A stretch of DNA of 64,000 nt from Flavobacterium poyangense (GCF_011751075.1 NZ_JAALLN010000023.1:1-64000), one strand, 5' to 3'; positions 52,089-61,579 are shown, counted from the stretch's first letter. Notes: generated by a model not told the origin, from the sequence alone. Numbers and translations: made by a program.

Positions 52089-52931
52089 ATGAAAAAAATA
52101 CTTATTGCATTAGCTATTTTTATGGCTCCTTTTGCTTCAGAAGCGCAGGTTAAAACACCACAAGCGAGTCCAAAAGCTTATATCAAACAAACGGTTGGTT
52201 TAACTGATGTTGAAGTTACTTATTCACGACCAGGCGCAAGAGGAAGAGCTGTATTTGGGAATTTAGTCCCATTTGGAAAGTTGTGGAGAACCGGTGCCAA
52301 CGAAAATACGATCATCAATTTTAGTGATGATGTTGTAATTGATGGTAAAACATTGAAAAAAGGAAAGTATGCAATTTATACTATTCCAAAAATCGAAAGC
52401 TGGGAAGTGATTTTCTACCTTTCTACAGATAACTGGGGATTACCTGAAAACTGGAATGATGCTTATGTTGCTTTAAGAACTACGGTTAAAGAAGATGCTT
52501 TACCAAAACCGGTTGAAAGTTTTACAATTGGTATTAACGGTTTAGATCCTAATTATGGATTTCTGGAAATTGCATGGGAAAACTCACATGTTGCTTTAAA
52601 ATTTGAAGTTCCAACGGCAAAAACAGCAACAGCAAGTATCGAAAAAACATTAGCAGGACCAACTTCAAATGATTATTTTGCTTCAGCACAATATTTATTT
52701 CAATCTAATGGAAATATTGCTGATGCCAGAAGTTATGTTGACAAATCATTAGACATGAGTGCTGAAAAACCGTATTATATTTTAAGACTTAAATCATTGA
52801 TTCAGGCAAAACAAGGCGACAAAAAAGGAGCTATTGAAACTGCAAAAGCATCTTTGGCTGCTGCTGAAACAGCAAACAACCAAGATTATGTTAAAATGAA
52901 TAAAGACAGTATTACAGAATGGAGCAGATAA
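52089..52931 (+). CDS. Exported DUF2911 protein with TPR-like C-terminus
   Basis: 280 aa with a signal peptide (FMAPFASEAQ). DUF2911 signature: PKAYIKQTVGLTDVEVTYSR, PGARGRAVFGNLVPFGKLWR, TGANENTIINFS and KKGKYAIYTIP. The last about 90 residues form helical repeats (DARSYVDKSLDMSAEKPYYI). Common in Bacteroidota; function unknown. A heptamer-built terminator follows. Confidence 0.9.
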   Translation: MKKILIALAIFMAPFASEAQVKTPQASPKAYIKQTVGLTDVEVTYSRPGARGRAVFGNLVPFGKLWRTGANENTIINFSDDVVIDGKTLKKGKYAIYTIPKIESWEVIFYLSTDNWGLPENWNDAYVALRTTVKEDALPKPVESFTIGINGLDPNYGFLEIAWENSHVALKFEVPTAKTATASIEKTLAGPTSNDYFASAQYLFQSNGNIADARSYVDKSLDMSAEKPYYILRLKSLIQAKQGDKKGAIETAKASLAAAETANNQDYVKMNKDSITEWSR

Positions 52932-52970
52932 AAAGATTCTGTGAATCTTTAAAATTCTAGAAATATTTTA

Positions 52971-53012
52971 AAATCCAAATTCCAATTTTTTATGGAATTT
53001 GGATTTTTTTTA
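52971..53012 (+). terminator. Heptamer-type terminator after the DUF2911 gene
   Basis: Perfect 14-bp arms AAATCCAAATTCCA (52971-52984) and TGGAATTTGGATTT (52993-53006) with an 8-nt loop and T-run. Confidence 0.82.
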
Positions 53013-53150
53013 TGTTTTTACTTTGGGGATTATAGGAACGCTTTTTGGACGCGGATTATACGGGTTCGCTATCGCGAAGACGCGGATAAAAACGGATTTT
53101 TTATATTTTTTGAATGAGTTAAATGTCTATTTAATCTGCAAGATCTATAG

Positions 53151-53288
53151 CAATCTCCTGTCTCACTCTCAGTAAAGTAAAGAATGAAACCTGCACCAAT
53201 TTCCTATGTAACTCTGGGCAAGGCAAAGAATGAAGTCCATATCAATTCCCTGTGTCACCCTGAATGAAGTAGAAGAGGGAAATCTGAA
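53151..53288. repeat. Three imperfect 46-bp tandem repeats
   Basis: Units start at 53151, 53197 and 53243, each beginning CAATcTCCTgTcTcACTCT-like and ending AGTAAAGAATGAA-like. No ORF runs through them. Upstream, 53041-53100 contains another non-coding GGACGCGGATTATACGGGT stretch. Together with the heptamer array that follows, this makes a 425-bp gene-free repeat cluster. Confidence 0.65.
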
Positions 53289-53321
53289 ACTTGAAACTTG
53301 AAACCTGAAACTTGAAACCTG
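53283..53321. repeat. Heptamer array (CTGAAAC/TTGAAAC)
   Basis: About five 7-bp units CTGAAAC/TTGAAAC in one register directly after the 46-bp repeats, near the 3' end of the next minus-strand gene. Confidence 0.8.
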
Positions 53322-53356
53322 CCAAGTGTAACACGAGAACTGAGACTTAAGAAACT

Positions 53357-53983
53357 CTAGTTCATACTCGGTGGTTCAGGGATTTTTATGGTTTTCTTTT
53401 TCTTAATAATCAGGAGGTAAAAAGTGATTCCGCCCAGAATAATAAGCAAGGCAATTTGCAGTTGTCCCAAACTGTTATTGCCGCTGTGCGTTGCATTTGC
53501 CGCTTTTAGTTTTTCTTTTCCTTCGGCAATCTGAATTTTTGATAGTAGTTCTAAAGTTTTTAAAGCTTCATCACTTGCTTTCGATATTTGTACCCAGTCT
53601 TTATTTTGAGATTGTTTATGGATTGTTTGACAGGAATTTAAAAAAGTTTGAAAATGAGTCTTCTCGTTTGGTGTCAGAACCGTTTTAGCATAGAGATCAT
53701 CTATAGTATGAATGATTTTTAAGGTACTTGCGATCTCATTTTTTTTGATGGTATCGCTCAGATTTAGCTTTTCGGCTTCTGTTTTTATAAAATGAAGTTC
53801 TTTGGAGTATTGAAAGATGTAATGTGCGACTACCAAACGATCTTTATAGATGGCATTAATGTTTTCATTGACTTTTTTGGAGTTCAGTAAGGTGTTGAAA
53901 TTACTCAAAATAATGAGAAGCATTACAATGAGCAAAATGAAAGCAGCTTTGGTTTTATTGCTGTACTTTTTAGGATCCTTCAT
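53357..53983 (-). CDS. Two-TM protein with four-helix-bundle sensor-like domain
   Basis: 208 aa from ATG 53983. First membrane segment AAFILLIVMLLIILS, a periplasmic all-helical region of about 130 residues resembling the 4HB_MCP ligand-binding bundle, and a second segment IALLIILGGITFYLLI followed by a short basic tail. There is no HAMP, kinase or signalling domain, so it looks like a bare sensor module. Function unknown. It is a lone gene with a terminator hairpin on its upstream side belonging to the convergent context. Confidence 0.6.
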   Translation of the reverse strand: MKDPKKYSNKTKAAFILLIVMLLIILSNFNTLLNSKKVNENINAIYKDRLVVAHYIFQYSKELHFIKTEAEKLNLSDTIKKNEIASTLKIIHTIDDLYAKTVLTPNEKTHFQTFLNSCQTIHKQSQNKDWVQISKASDEALKTLELLSKIQIAEGKEKLKAANATHSGNNSLGQLQIALLIILGGITFYLLIIKKKKTIKIPEPPSMN

Positions 53984-54056
53984 AATGAGGTTTTTGGAGT
54001 GGTTTCTCAAAGATAGAGATTTTGATTAATTAACCTACGTTTCATTATTTAAAACA

Positions 54057-54083
54057 TTAAGCCTTCTTATCAAGAAGGCTTAA
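54057..54083. terminator. Hairpin between minus-strand genes
   Basis: Perfect 12-bp arms TTAAGCCTTCTT (54057-54068) and AAGAAGGCTTAA (54072-54083) with a 3-nt loop. On the minus strand it follows the symporter gene and could end that operon. Confidence 0.72.
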
Positions 54084-54162
54084 ACATATTAATATGAACT
54101 AATTTAAGATTAAAAAAATCTGTCAAATCTGCATGAAATTTTATTCACCAAAAAGTATAAAT

Positions 54163-55893
54163 CTACAATTCATTTACTTCGAGTTCATTTCTTTTAAAAA
54201 ACAAAAGTTGCATGATCAAAGCCAGAACAATGGTCAGAATCGCCCCGATAAAGTTCAACCATAAATAACCTAATTTTTCCTGACCGCTTGGGTAAATGTG
54301 TATCATGAAATAATAGATGATAAAAATGGTAATCTGACTGATAATGGCGCTGTAAAACATGGCCTTTGCCTGAACATTACGCAAATAAAAACCAACCAGA
54401 AAGATACCTAAAACTGTTCCGTAGAAAATAGAACCAATAATGTTGACCAACTGAATAAGATTCTCAAATAATGTTCCTACGCAGGCAAAAAGGATGGCGA
54501 TAATTCCCCAGAAAAGGGTAAAGAATTTGGTTGCATTTAGATAATGTTTGTCTGATTTTTCGGTTTTTAAGTTTCGTTTGTAAATGTCGATTGCGGTTGT
54601 CGAAGCCAATGCATTCAATCCGGAAGCTGTTGAAGACATGGCGGCCGAAAGAATTACAGCTAGCAATAGTCCGATAAGGCCTTTTGGCAGGTAGTTCAGG
54701 ATAAAATGGAAGAATACATAATCTTTATCGTTAGTTTCACTGTTGCTGTCTGCTTTTGAAATGATTTCTTTGGCACGATCGCGTAGGTCTTTTTCTTTGT
54801 TGGATAAAGTCACTAGTTCTTTTCTTAGAATTGGATTGTCATAATCCTGATTCAACTGATCTATATAAAGTAGGTTGATTACCTTTTTATCTTCAGAAAG
54901 GGTATTTAGTTTTTTCTCTAAAGCGTGGTACTCTTCTTTGAATGCCGATTTTTCGATGACAGTTTTGTTGTTCGGATTAAAATTTAAAGGAACGGGATTA
55001 AATTGAAAAAACACAAAAACCATAATTCCTGTAAGCAGGATAAAGAATTGCATAGGTACTTTTAAAAGTCCGTTCATTATTAATCCCATCTGACTCTCGC
55101 GAATCGATTTCCCAGACAGATAACGACCAACCTGTGACTGATCTGTTCCAAAATAAGCAAGAGCCAGGAAGAAACCTCCGGTAATTCCACTCCAGAAAGT
55201 GTATTTCTCTTCGGGATTAAAAGAAAAATCTACAATATTCATTTTATCATTAGCTCCGGCAATATGCAGGGCACTGGTGAAAGTCATATCATTTGGCAGG
55301 TAATGTAAAATCAGGAAAAAGGTGATAAACATTCCCGTCATAATTACGAACATCTGCTGTTTTTGTGTCACATTAACGGCTTTTGTACCTCCTGAAAAAG
55401 TATAAATTATGACCAGTAAACCGATCACGACATTCATAAAGGTTAAGTTCCAGCCCAAAAGAGCCGATAAGATAATTGCCGGCGCATAAATGGTCAGTCC
55501 GGTTCCTAAACCTCTTTGAACAAGGAAAAGAATCGCGGCCAGAGAGCGTGTTTTCAGATCAAAACGTTTTTCAAGAAATTCATAAGCAGTAAATACTTTG
55601 GCTTTATGATACAGTGGAATGAAAGTCACACAAATAACAATCATGGCAATTGGCAATCCAAAATAAAACTGAACAAACCCCATTCCGTCATGATAGGCTT
55701 GCCCGGGTGTTGACAAAAAAGTAATGGCGCTGGCCTGAGTTGCCATTACAGAGAGCCCGACCGTATACCAAGGGGTTTCATTGTTGCCCAGAATAAAATC
55801 CTCGACATTTTTACTTCCTTTGGTTTTCCAGGAGCCGTATCCTACAATAAATAAAAGGGTAACAATTAGAACGATCCAATCAAATAGTTGCAT
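54163..55893 (-). CDS. Sodium:solute symporter (SSS family)
   Basis: 576 aa with about 14 membrane segments. LSVMATQASAITFLSTPGQAY (TM1-TM2 region), GLGTGLTIYAPAIILSALLG and SAAMSSTASGLNALASTTAIDIY with the SSS Na+-site serines are conserved. A hydrophilic insert of about 75 residues (around 310-385) is characteristic of a Bacteroidota subgroup. Substrate unknown; its operon partner, a PIG-L deacetylase, suggests an amino sugar or its glycoside. It starts 3 bp after a 35-aa membrane microprotein gene. Confidence 0.9.
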   Translation of the reverse strand: MQLFDWIVLIVTLLFIVGYGSWKTKGSKNVEDFILGNNETPWYTVGLSVMATQASAITFLSTPGQAYHDGMGFVQFYFGLPIAMIVICVTFIPLYHKAKVFTAYEFLEKRFDLKTRSLAAILFLVQRGLGTGLTIYAPAIILSALLGWNLTFMNVVIGLLVIIYTFSGGTKAVNVTQKQQMFVIMTGMFITFFLILHYLPNDMTFTSALHIAGANDKMNIVDFSFNPEEKYTFWSGITGGFFLALAYFGTDQSQVGRYLSGKSIRESQMGLIMNGLLKVPMQFFILLTGIMVFVFFQFNPVPLNFNPNNKTVIEKSAFKEEYHALEKKLNTLSEDKKVINLLYIDQLNQDYDNPILRKELVTLSNKEKDLRDRAKEIISKADSNSETNDKDYVFFHFILNYLPKGLIGLLLAVILSAAMSSTASGLNALASTTAIDIYKRNLKTEKSDKHYLNATKFFTLFWGIIAILFACVGTLFENLIQLVNIIGSIFYGTVLGIFLVGFYLRNVQAKAMFYSAIISQITIFIIYYFMIHIYPSGQEKLGYLWLNFIGAILTIVLALIMQLLFFKRNELEVNEL

Positions 55894-55896
55894 AAG

Positions 55897-56004
55897 TTAT
55901 GAGTATAATTGCATGATTAACAGAAAAATCAGAATGTAAACGGCATTTGCTACCAAAACGTAGGTGTAGCTTTTTTTCCATTTTTTTGTTTTTTTATCTT
56001 CCAT
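55897..56004 (-). CDS. 35-aa single-pass membrane microprotein
   Basis: ATG at 56004 encodes MEDKKTKKWKKSYTYVLVAN then AVYILIFLLIMQLYS: a very basic N-terminus and one hydrophobic helix, predicted N-in. It sits exactly between the PIG-L gene (10 bp upstream) and the symporter gene (3 bp downstream), filling the gap in an operon, which is strong evidence that it is real. By analogy with other small transporter companions it may be a symporter subunit or stabiliser (inference). Confidence 0.75.
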   Translation of the reverse strand: MEDKKTKKWKKSYTYVLVANAVYILIFLLIMQLYS

Positions 56005-56014
56005 TTTTGAAAAT

Positions 56015-58549
56015 TTAGTTCTTTAATTGTGGCTTAGGCGCTTCGATAGGCTGCTTTAGCGAGATAATATTCGAAAGCAATCGATAAGCTCCAATAACAC
56101 CTTCAGGCAGCTCTCTAAAGAAGCTTAAACCAGTGTAAATGTAATATCCTTTTCCGTATGGCGCTACTAGTAAGGCTCCATTTTTAGCAGATTCTCCTTT
56201 GTCATGTGACGATATAATAGGAGTGAAGGCAGGATCATATTGGTCCGGATAATAGAGTCCTTGTTCTTGCGTCCAGCCTTCAAAATCTTTAGTACTGATT
56301 TTATTTGGTGTGTTCAGTACAGGATGATTAGGTGCCAGAAATGTGATTTTTGCATTTTCTTCTGTGACACGGTCATTTGATATTTTTAGCGGATATGGAG
56401 CGATCTGATCGGTTACCATTCTGCCGTACGTATTGTATTGCACAATCATATTTTTTCCGCTTTTTATAAAATCAAACAATATTTTTTGCTTGTTGGCTAA
56501 AGCATTGACCGTATTATAAGCGCGAACTCCTGTAATAACAGCATTAAAAGAATCTAATTTTTCAGGTGTAATTTCCTCAGGTTTTAAGATTGTCACTTTG
56601 TAACCCATCTGAGTAAGACTTTCAGGCACCTCATCACCCGCGCCCATAATGTATCCAATAGCATCGCCTGCCGTTTTTAAGTCAATACGAATGACTTTTG
56701 ATTCAGCCGATTTTAGGATCATTTGTTTGGTAATATGACTGTAATCAATGATGGTGATGTCTTTGTCAAAACGCTCTTTGTCAATAGTAATAATGCTTTT
56801 TGCAACAGCTTCTTCAGGTTGAACCGGAGGGGTAACTTCGAAGTAATAGGTTTGTTCGATTCCCTTTTTTTCTAAGGCAAATGAAATTTGGTTTGGTGAA
56901 ATCAACCAGCCTTTTCCTAATTCTAATTGTACAGTTCCTTTTATATTATCTTTTCCGGCACGCACTTTTACAGGAACCAATTTGCTTTTGGTGTCCTTAA
57001 AAAGGAGTACTTTTTCTAAGATTGAAGTGGTGGCTTCCGGCACAATGTCCAAAAAATTGTACATTTCGCCTTTTACGCTGTCATTGTATTTATAAATGAC
57101 AATACGCTCAAATGGAATTACAATACCATTAATTTTTACATTAAAAATGACTTTCACTTCTCTGATGATATCAGGAATTCCGATATTTTCCTGATTTTGT
57201 ACCGTATAGATTCCTTCTGAGGCTTTTTCTTTTAGCCAGTAGGGTTGTGTATATTCAATTCCGGTAGGAAGTTGAGTTTGCAGAATGATTTTTTGATCGT
57301 TATTGTTTTTTAAGATCGTGTTTTGGACGGTAGTTTTATTTTCTGGTAAAGTTGTTACACTTGTTAATTCCATTTCAACAGCAGACCTGTTAATGGCTTC
57401 AAGGCTTAATTTAACAACACTTCCCGGAGTTGCTTCCTGTTCGCTTGCAGCTGCTTCAAGATATAAACCGGCGCAAGAAGCAATTATATTTTTTATGGCG
57501 GCAGATTTCACACTTTTCCAGTGTTCGTCTTCTAAAGATTCGATCATGGTATAGACTTTTACCAAATCAGGTATACTTGCCGATGGATTACTGAAATTGT
57601 AATTGCTAATAATTTTAGAAACCAATTCTCCGATAGGTTTTCCGTTTTTTACACGATTCCAACTTGTGTCAATTCCTTCAAACAATTGATTAGGGTCTTT
57701 TGGAGCTTCACCGTTGATTAGTTCCAGATATTCAGTTTCATTTCCGCGGGCACCTGTACTACCAAAACCTTGAGATTGGTGACGACTGCGACTTAAGGCA
57801 GCAATTTCCTGATTAGATTTTCCAATTCCGGTATAATAAACACCCGTTTCTAAGGTTGCAAATTTGGATTTATTTGCTGCTGCAAAACTTTCCTGACTTC
57901 CATAAAACCACCATGAAGTATTAAAATATTGACGTTTAACCTGCCATGGTTTTACATATTTCAATTGTTCCGGATATATTTTGGGATCATTTGTCAATTT
58001 AAAACTTTCAACGCTCAACATAGCTGATGAAGTATGATGCCCGTGTGTGGAACCGGGAGTGCGGTGATCAAATCGATTGATAATAACGTCCGGTTGAAAT
58101 TTTCTGATGGTCCAGATAACATCGGCCAAAACCTTGTCTTTGTCCCAGATATGTAGTGTTTCTTCTGGGTTTTTTGAGTAACCAAAATCATTGGCTCTAG
58201 AGAAAAACTGCTCTCCACCATCTACTTTTCTTGCTTCAATTAATTCCTGAGTTCGTATAACACCTAATAGTTCACGCAACTGAGGGCCAATCAAATTTTG
58301 ACCTCCATCACCACGTGTTAATGACAAATACCCTGTTCTGGCGTTCATTTCATTTGCGAAATAAGAGATCATACGGGTGTTTTCATCATCAGGATGCGCA
58401 GCCAGATACAATACAGAGCCGAGAAAGTTTAATTTCTTGATTTGATTATAAATTTCTACGGCATTTGGTTTTTGTGGTTGTTGTGCTAAAGAGAAGGTAG
58501 TTCCGACTAAAAAAAGAAGAAGAAGAATTGGTATCTGAATTTTTCGCAT
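56015..58549 (-). CDS. Exported PIG-L family deacetylase with GATase-like C-terminal domain
   Basis: 844 aa from ATG 58549; a TTG at 58582 would put 11 residues before the signal peptide. Signal peptide LLLLFLVGTTFSLAQ. The PIG-L/LmbE zinc domain has AAHPDDE near 52-58 and a later GSTHGHHTSS supplying the third ligand. Middle beta-sandwich domains follow, and a C-terminal class I glutamine-amidotransferase-like fold (NAVITGVRAYN, GKNMIVQYNT) without an evident Cys. Probably removes N-acyl groups from sugars in the periplasm. First gene of the PIG-L/microprotein/symporter operon. Confidence 0.88.
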   Translation of the reverse strand: MRKIQIPILLLLFLVGTTFSLAQQPQKPNAVEIYNQIKKLNFLGSVLYLAAHPDDENTRMISYFANEMNARTGYLSLTRGDGGQNLIGPQLRELLGVIRTQELIEARKVDGGEQFFSRANDFGYSKNPEETLHIWDKDKVLADVIWTIRKFQPDVIINRFDHRTPGSTHGHHTSSAMLSVESFKLTNDPKIYPEQLKYVKPWQVKRQYFNTSWWFYGSQESFAAANKSKFATLETGVYYTGIGKSNQEIAALSRSRHQSQGFGSTGARGNETEYLELINGEAPKDPNQLFEGIDTSWNRVKNGKPIGELVSKIISNYNFSNPSASIPDLVKVYTMIESLEDEHWKSVKSAAIKNIIASCAGLYLEAAASEQEATPGSVVKLSLEAINRSAVEMELTSVTTLPENKTTVQNTILKNNNDQKIILQTQLPTGIEYTQPYWLKEKASEGIYTVQNQENIGIPDIIREVKVIFNVKINGIVIPFERIVIYKYNDSVKGEMYNFLDIVPEATTSILEKVLLFKDTKSKLVPVKVRAGKDNIKGTVQLELGKGWLISPNQISFALEKKGIEQTYYFEVTPPVQPEEAVAKSIITIDKERFDKDITIIDYSHITKQMILKSAESKVIRIDLKTAGDAIGYIMGAGDEVPESLTQMGYKVTILKPEEITPEKLDSFNAVITGVRAYNTVNALANKQKILFDFIKSGKNMIVQYNTYGRMVTDQIAPYPLKISNDRVTEENAKITFLAPNHPVLNTPNKISTKDFEGWTQEQGLYYPDQYDPAFTPIISSHDKGESAKNGALLVAPYGKGYYIYTGLSFFRELPEGVIGAYRLLSNIISLKQPIEAPKPQLKN

Positions 58550-58657
58550 AGCTAATTTTGGTGTTTTTTGAAAGAAGTTCAAAAATACTAATTATATTAT
58601 TGAAGATTGTGCAAATGAAATGTTAACGATCGATTTTTTTGCTATTAAAACATGCAA

Positions 58658-58695
58658 AAAGAGAGTATCAACATGCTGATACTCTCTTTGTTTTT
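58658..58695. terminator. Hairpin between PIG-L operon and His/Asp-tailed gene
   Basis: Perfect arms AAAGAGAGTATCA (58658-58670) and TGATACTCTCTTT (58677-58689) flanked by A- and T-runs. It lies just beyond the stop of the minus-strand gene ending at 58705 and most likely terminates it. Confidence 0.75.
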
Positions 58696-58704
58696 ATTAG
58701 AAGA

Positions 58705-59232
58705 TTACCTTCTTCCATGACGGTTTCCGCGGTCATGATCGTGATCATGGTCATCATCATCGTCGTCGTCGTGGTCTCTATCGCGTTTTTTATAATGTTT
58801 ATCATAATTTTTTCGATTTCTATGATCATCATTATAACCGTAGTAAACCGGCCTTGGTTTGCACGTTCTTTGAGGTGCTCCGTGGTATCCTTTATAATAT
58901 CTCACTCTATGTCTATCAAAGTAAGTGTAAGGGGTTCTGCCGTGATAATCTGTTAAAACTACTTTATAGCCTCCGTACAAATCATAATTGCGATATTGTC
59001 TTGGCAAACGTGTTGCTCTAATCCATCTTTCTCCTCCAAAATAAATAAACTGCGAAGCTCTAACATCATAATAAGCTTCGATATCCGGCAAATAATAATA
59101 CTCCATTTCGGCATAACCTGCCGGACCCCATGCAGGAGGGGATCCAATGTTAACATTTACAGATACCTGGGCTTGTGTGGCGTTTGCAACCATAAGTAAT
59201 AATCCTGCGATTGCTATTTTAACTGTTTTCAT
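58705..59232 (-). CDS. Exported protein with His/Asp-rich tail
   Basis: 175 aa with a signal peptide (LLLMVANATQAQ). The mature part is rich in Tyr, Arg and Gly (EYYYLPDIEAYYDV, YFGGERWIRATRLP, YFDRHRVRYYKGYHG), a pattern common in small Flavobacteriaceae envelope proteins of unknown role. The last about 35 residues alternate Lys/Arg with runs of Asp and His, which could bind divalent metal ions (inference). The opposite-strand hydrophobic frame here is only the complement of the GAT/CAT tract. Confidence 0.72.
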   Translation of the reverse strand: MKTVKIAIAGLLLMVANATQAQVSVNVNIGSPPAWGPAGYAEMEYYYLPDIEAYYDVRASQFIYFGGERWIRATRLPRQYRNYDLYGGYKVVLTDYHGRTPYTYFDRHRVRYYKGYHGAPQRTCKPRPVYYGYNDDHRNRKNYDKHYKKRDRDHDDDDDDDHDHDHDRGNRHGRR

Positions 59233-59458
59233 TTTTTTTAGTTTTTATGTTAATTTTAATCGTATTTAGCGATATTCATATACTGTGCCAAAAATGAAAA
59301 TAGTGTGCATTTTAACCGATAAATGATGCGTTTTGTCGATATTATTTTGTTAACGATTTGTAAAGTATTTGATTTTTAATGAGTTGTAAAATTGTTAAAA
59401 TTTAGATTTGGAGATAGTTTTTTCGAAAATAAACAAAGATGGGAGAGGAGTTTGCAGT

Positions 59459-61273
59459 TTATTTGTATTTTACAATTCTTGGTTTTGCAAGCTCAAAACT
59501 TTGCAGACCGTAATCTGTGGTTTCAAATGTGTTGGTTTTGATGACATTATCTCCCTGCATCGGAATACTAGGGTAATAAGAGAATGATATTTGAAAGGAA
59601 CTGAAAACCAAATAGTCATTACTGATCAACAAACCTAAAGTCAATTTTGAGTATGGTTTATTTCTAAACATTGCATTATTTGGGCTTCCGAGAACACCTA
59701 TTGCATAATGAAAAAACGGATTAAGACGGAAACCTAAAAGTTCATATGGCGAATACGTTTGGGTTTGAAGTGCTAAAACCGCCTTACTTGTTCCGTACAA
59801 AGCAGCATTGAAACCTGCCAGTCCATTTTGTTCGTTCAGATTTAATTGGTCACCCATACTGTCTGCCCGATTGATTCCCAATACAAATTGAGGATTAACA
59901 AATTGTCTTAGTTTCCAGTTGCCAATACTGTACAATTTGGTAAAGTAGTTTGACTCAAGTAAAATAGTTGTTTCATAGGTTTTAGATTGATGAAAGTAAG
60001 TACCGGCCTCAAAATTCATACTTAAAAAACCTAATTTGTAATAATTGCCAAAAGAAAACTGAGCTCCCAGATAAGGTCTCGAAATCGCATTTTTGTATTG
60101 GTAGCCAAATGTTATTCCGTAAATTCTGCCTATAGGAACGTCTTCTGTTCGTCCATTTCTAAAAATATAACTGTCTTTGACGAATTTTCGGGTATTAAAT
60201 CCGATCCCGGCTAAAAACAGTTTTTCATCAGAATAGAAATTAATGGAGTCGTATGCAATTGACGGGCTTTCCTTATAATCGACATTAAGGACGCGTGCAG
60301 AAATAATCAGATTGGTTATTCCATGATGCTCATCTTCAAAAACTTTTGAAGCTTTTCCGGCCCAAAAATCTTGAAATTGGTGTTTAAAGGGCTGAAAAGC
60401 AAATTTCAAATCGGGTCCCTGCAAACTGTCTCGTTTGAAACTTTCACCTAAATAAATACCTCCCGCCCATTTGGTTAAAGGAGAATAAAAAGCACGTTCA
60501 ACATTAATGCTCTTATTGTAGTTATTGTCAAAGTCATTATTGTACTTCAACACGGTACTTATAAAAGTATGTCTGATACTTGGTATCGTGTAAGTGGCAT
60601 CATTTTCGTTTGCTCCATCGTCAAAGCGATTCGTAAATTTGTAATCTAATTGGTGACCAATTCCGAAGAAGTCTTTTTCTTTTAATCCGATACCAACCTT
60701 ATCACTAGAAATAGAAAACCTTGGAATAGTACTCCACGAATCTAAAACACGGATGGTAACATCAATAGAATCCGATGCCGTGCTGGCTAACTTTTTTGAA
60801 ATTTTTACAGCAGTTACGTAACGCTGGGATCGTATAAGACGCTCCGATTCTTGTACTTTATAGGAATCGTAAGGGGTATTTTTTTTGAACAACAACAAAT
60901 TGTAAATGGCTATTTTTTTTGTTTTTAAATGAAGCCTGTTACCTGTTCTTTCTCCCCAATTTCGAGGCATAGCAGTTGTATCTGTAACTGAATGTCCGAA
61001 GGGATCTAATGTAACAATTGTTATTTTTCGTATGATTTTACCATTGTAATTGATAGTATCTGTTTCGACAGGTTCAGTTTCTTTTTTTCGAGGTCTGCTG
61101 GTTCTGAAAAAAAGCTTGTGTAAGGTTTTGGTGAATTTATTTTTTTTAGAATAGTTTCGAATCTTGGTATAGATCTCCGTACTATCTTTTTTAGGTTTAT
61201 CTACCTGTGCGAAAAGACTCTGCAAGCAAAAGCAAAGTGTAACAGAAAGAACAATTTTTAGTTTTCGCAGCAT
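59459..61273 (-). CDS. Outer-membrane protein, POTRA plus Omp85-like barrel
   Basis: 604 aa with a signal peptide (LCFCLQSLFAQ). After a basic linker, a POTRA-like segment follows (GKIIRKITIVTLDPFG, YDSYKVQESERLIRSQRYVTAV, DVTIRVLDSWS). The rest is beta-barrel-like with alternating strands, for example GIGLKEKDFFGIGHQLDYKF and a C-terminal strand near QISFSYYPSI. The arrangement resembles BamA/TamA relatives, but only one POTRA is visible. A role in outer-membrane protein or lipid insertion is inference. 226 bp of featureless DNA separates it from the upstream-transcribed neighbour. Confidence 0.7.
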   Translation of the reverse strand: MLRKLKIVLSVTLCFCLQSLFAQVDKPKKDSTEIYTKIRNYSKKNKFTKTLHKLFFRTSRPRKKETEPVETDTINYNGKIIRKITIVTLDPFGHSVTDTTAMPRNWGERTGNRLHLKTKKIAIYNLLLFKKNTPYDSYKVQESERLIRSQRYVTAVKISKKLASTASDSIDVTIRVLDSWSTIPRFSISSDKVGIGLKEKDFFGIGHQLDYKFTNRFDDGANENDATYTIPSIRHTFISTVLKYNNDFDNNYNKSINVERAFYSPLTKWAGGIYLGESFKRDSLQGPDLKFAFQPFKHQFQDFWAGKASKVFEDEHHGITNLIISARVLNVDYKESPSIAYDSINFYSDEKLFLAGIGFNTRKFVKDSYIFRNGRTEDVPIGRIYGITFGYQYKNAISRPYLGAQFSFGNYYKLGFLSMNFEAGTYFHQSKTYETTILLESNYFTKLYSIGNWKLRQFVNPQFVLGINRADSMGDQLNLNEQNGLAGFNAALYGTSKAVLALQTQTYSPYELLGFRLNPFFHYAIGVLGSPNNAMFRNKPYSKLTLGLLISNDYLVFSSFQISFSYYPSIPMQGDNVIKTNTFETTDYGLQSFELAKPRIVKYK

Positions 61274-61579
61274 TCAGATATTTTTTAAGCTTATATAAGG
61301 TGATTTTTATATGAATATAAGCTAAATATTGCTCATAAGTTACATCAATTAACATTTAGTTTTAAAAATTTATAAATGAAGAGCAGGATAGGTTGTGGTA
61401 CCTTTTTTGGGATACGGATAAAACAGATTTATTTTGGAAAAATCCGGTAGTTTTTTAGTGGAACAGCAAAAGAAAGAACATCAATGCTTTCTTTTTATTC
61501 TGCGAACAATGAATGACAAAATAGACTCCTTATAAAAGTTGCGGAATCAAACATAAAATAGGTAATACTCATAAAAACA

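Noticed and set aside
58639..58956. Plus-strand hydrophobic frame with Ile/Val runs
   Set aside because: It is produced by the complement of the Asp/His codon tract of the exported protein on the minus strand.
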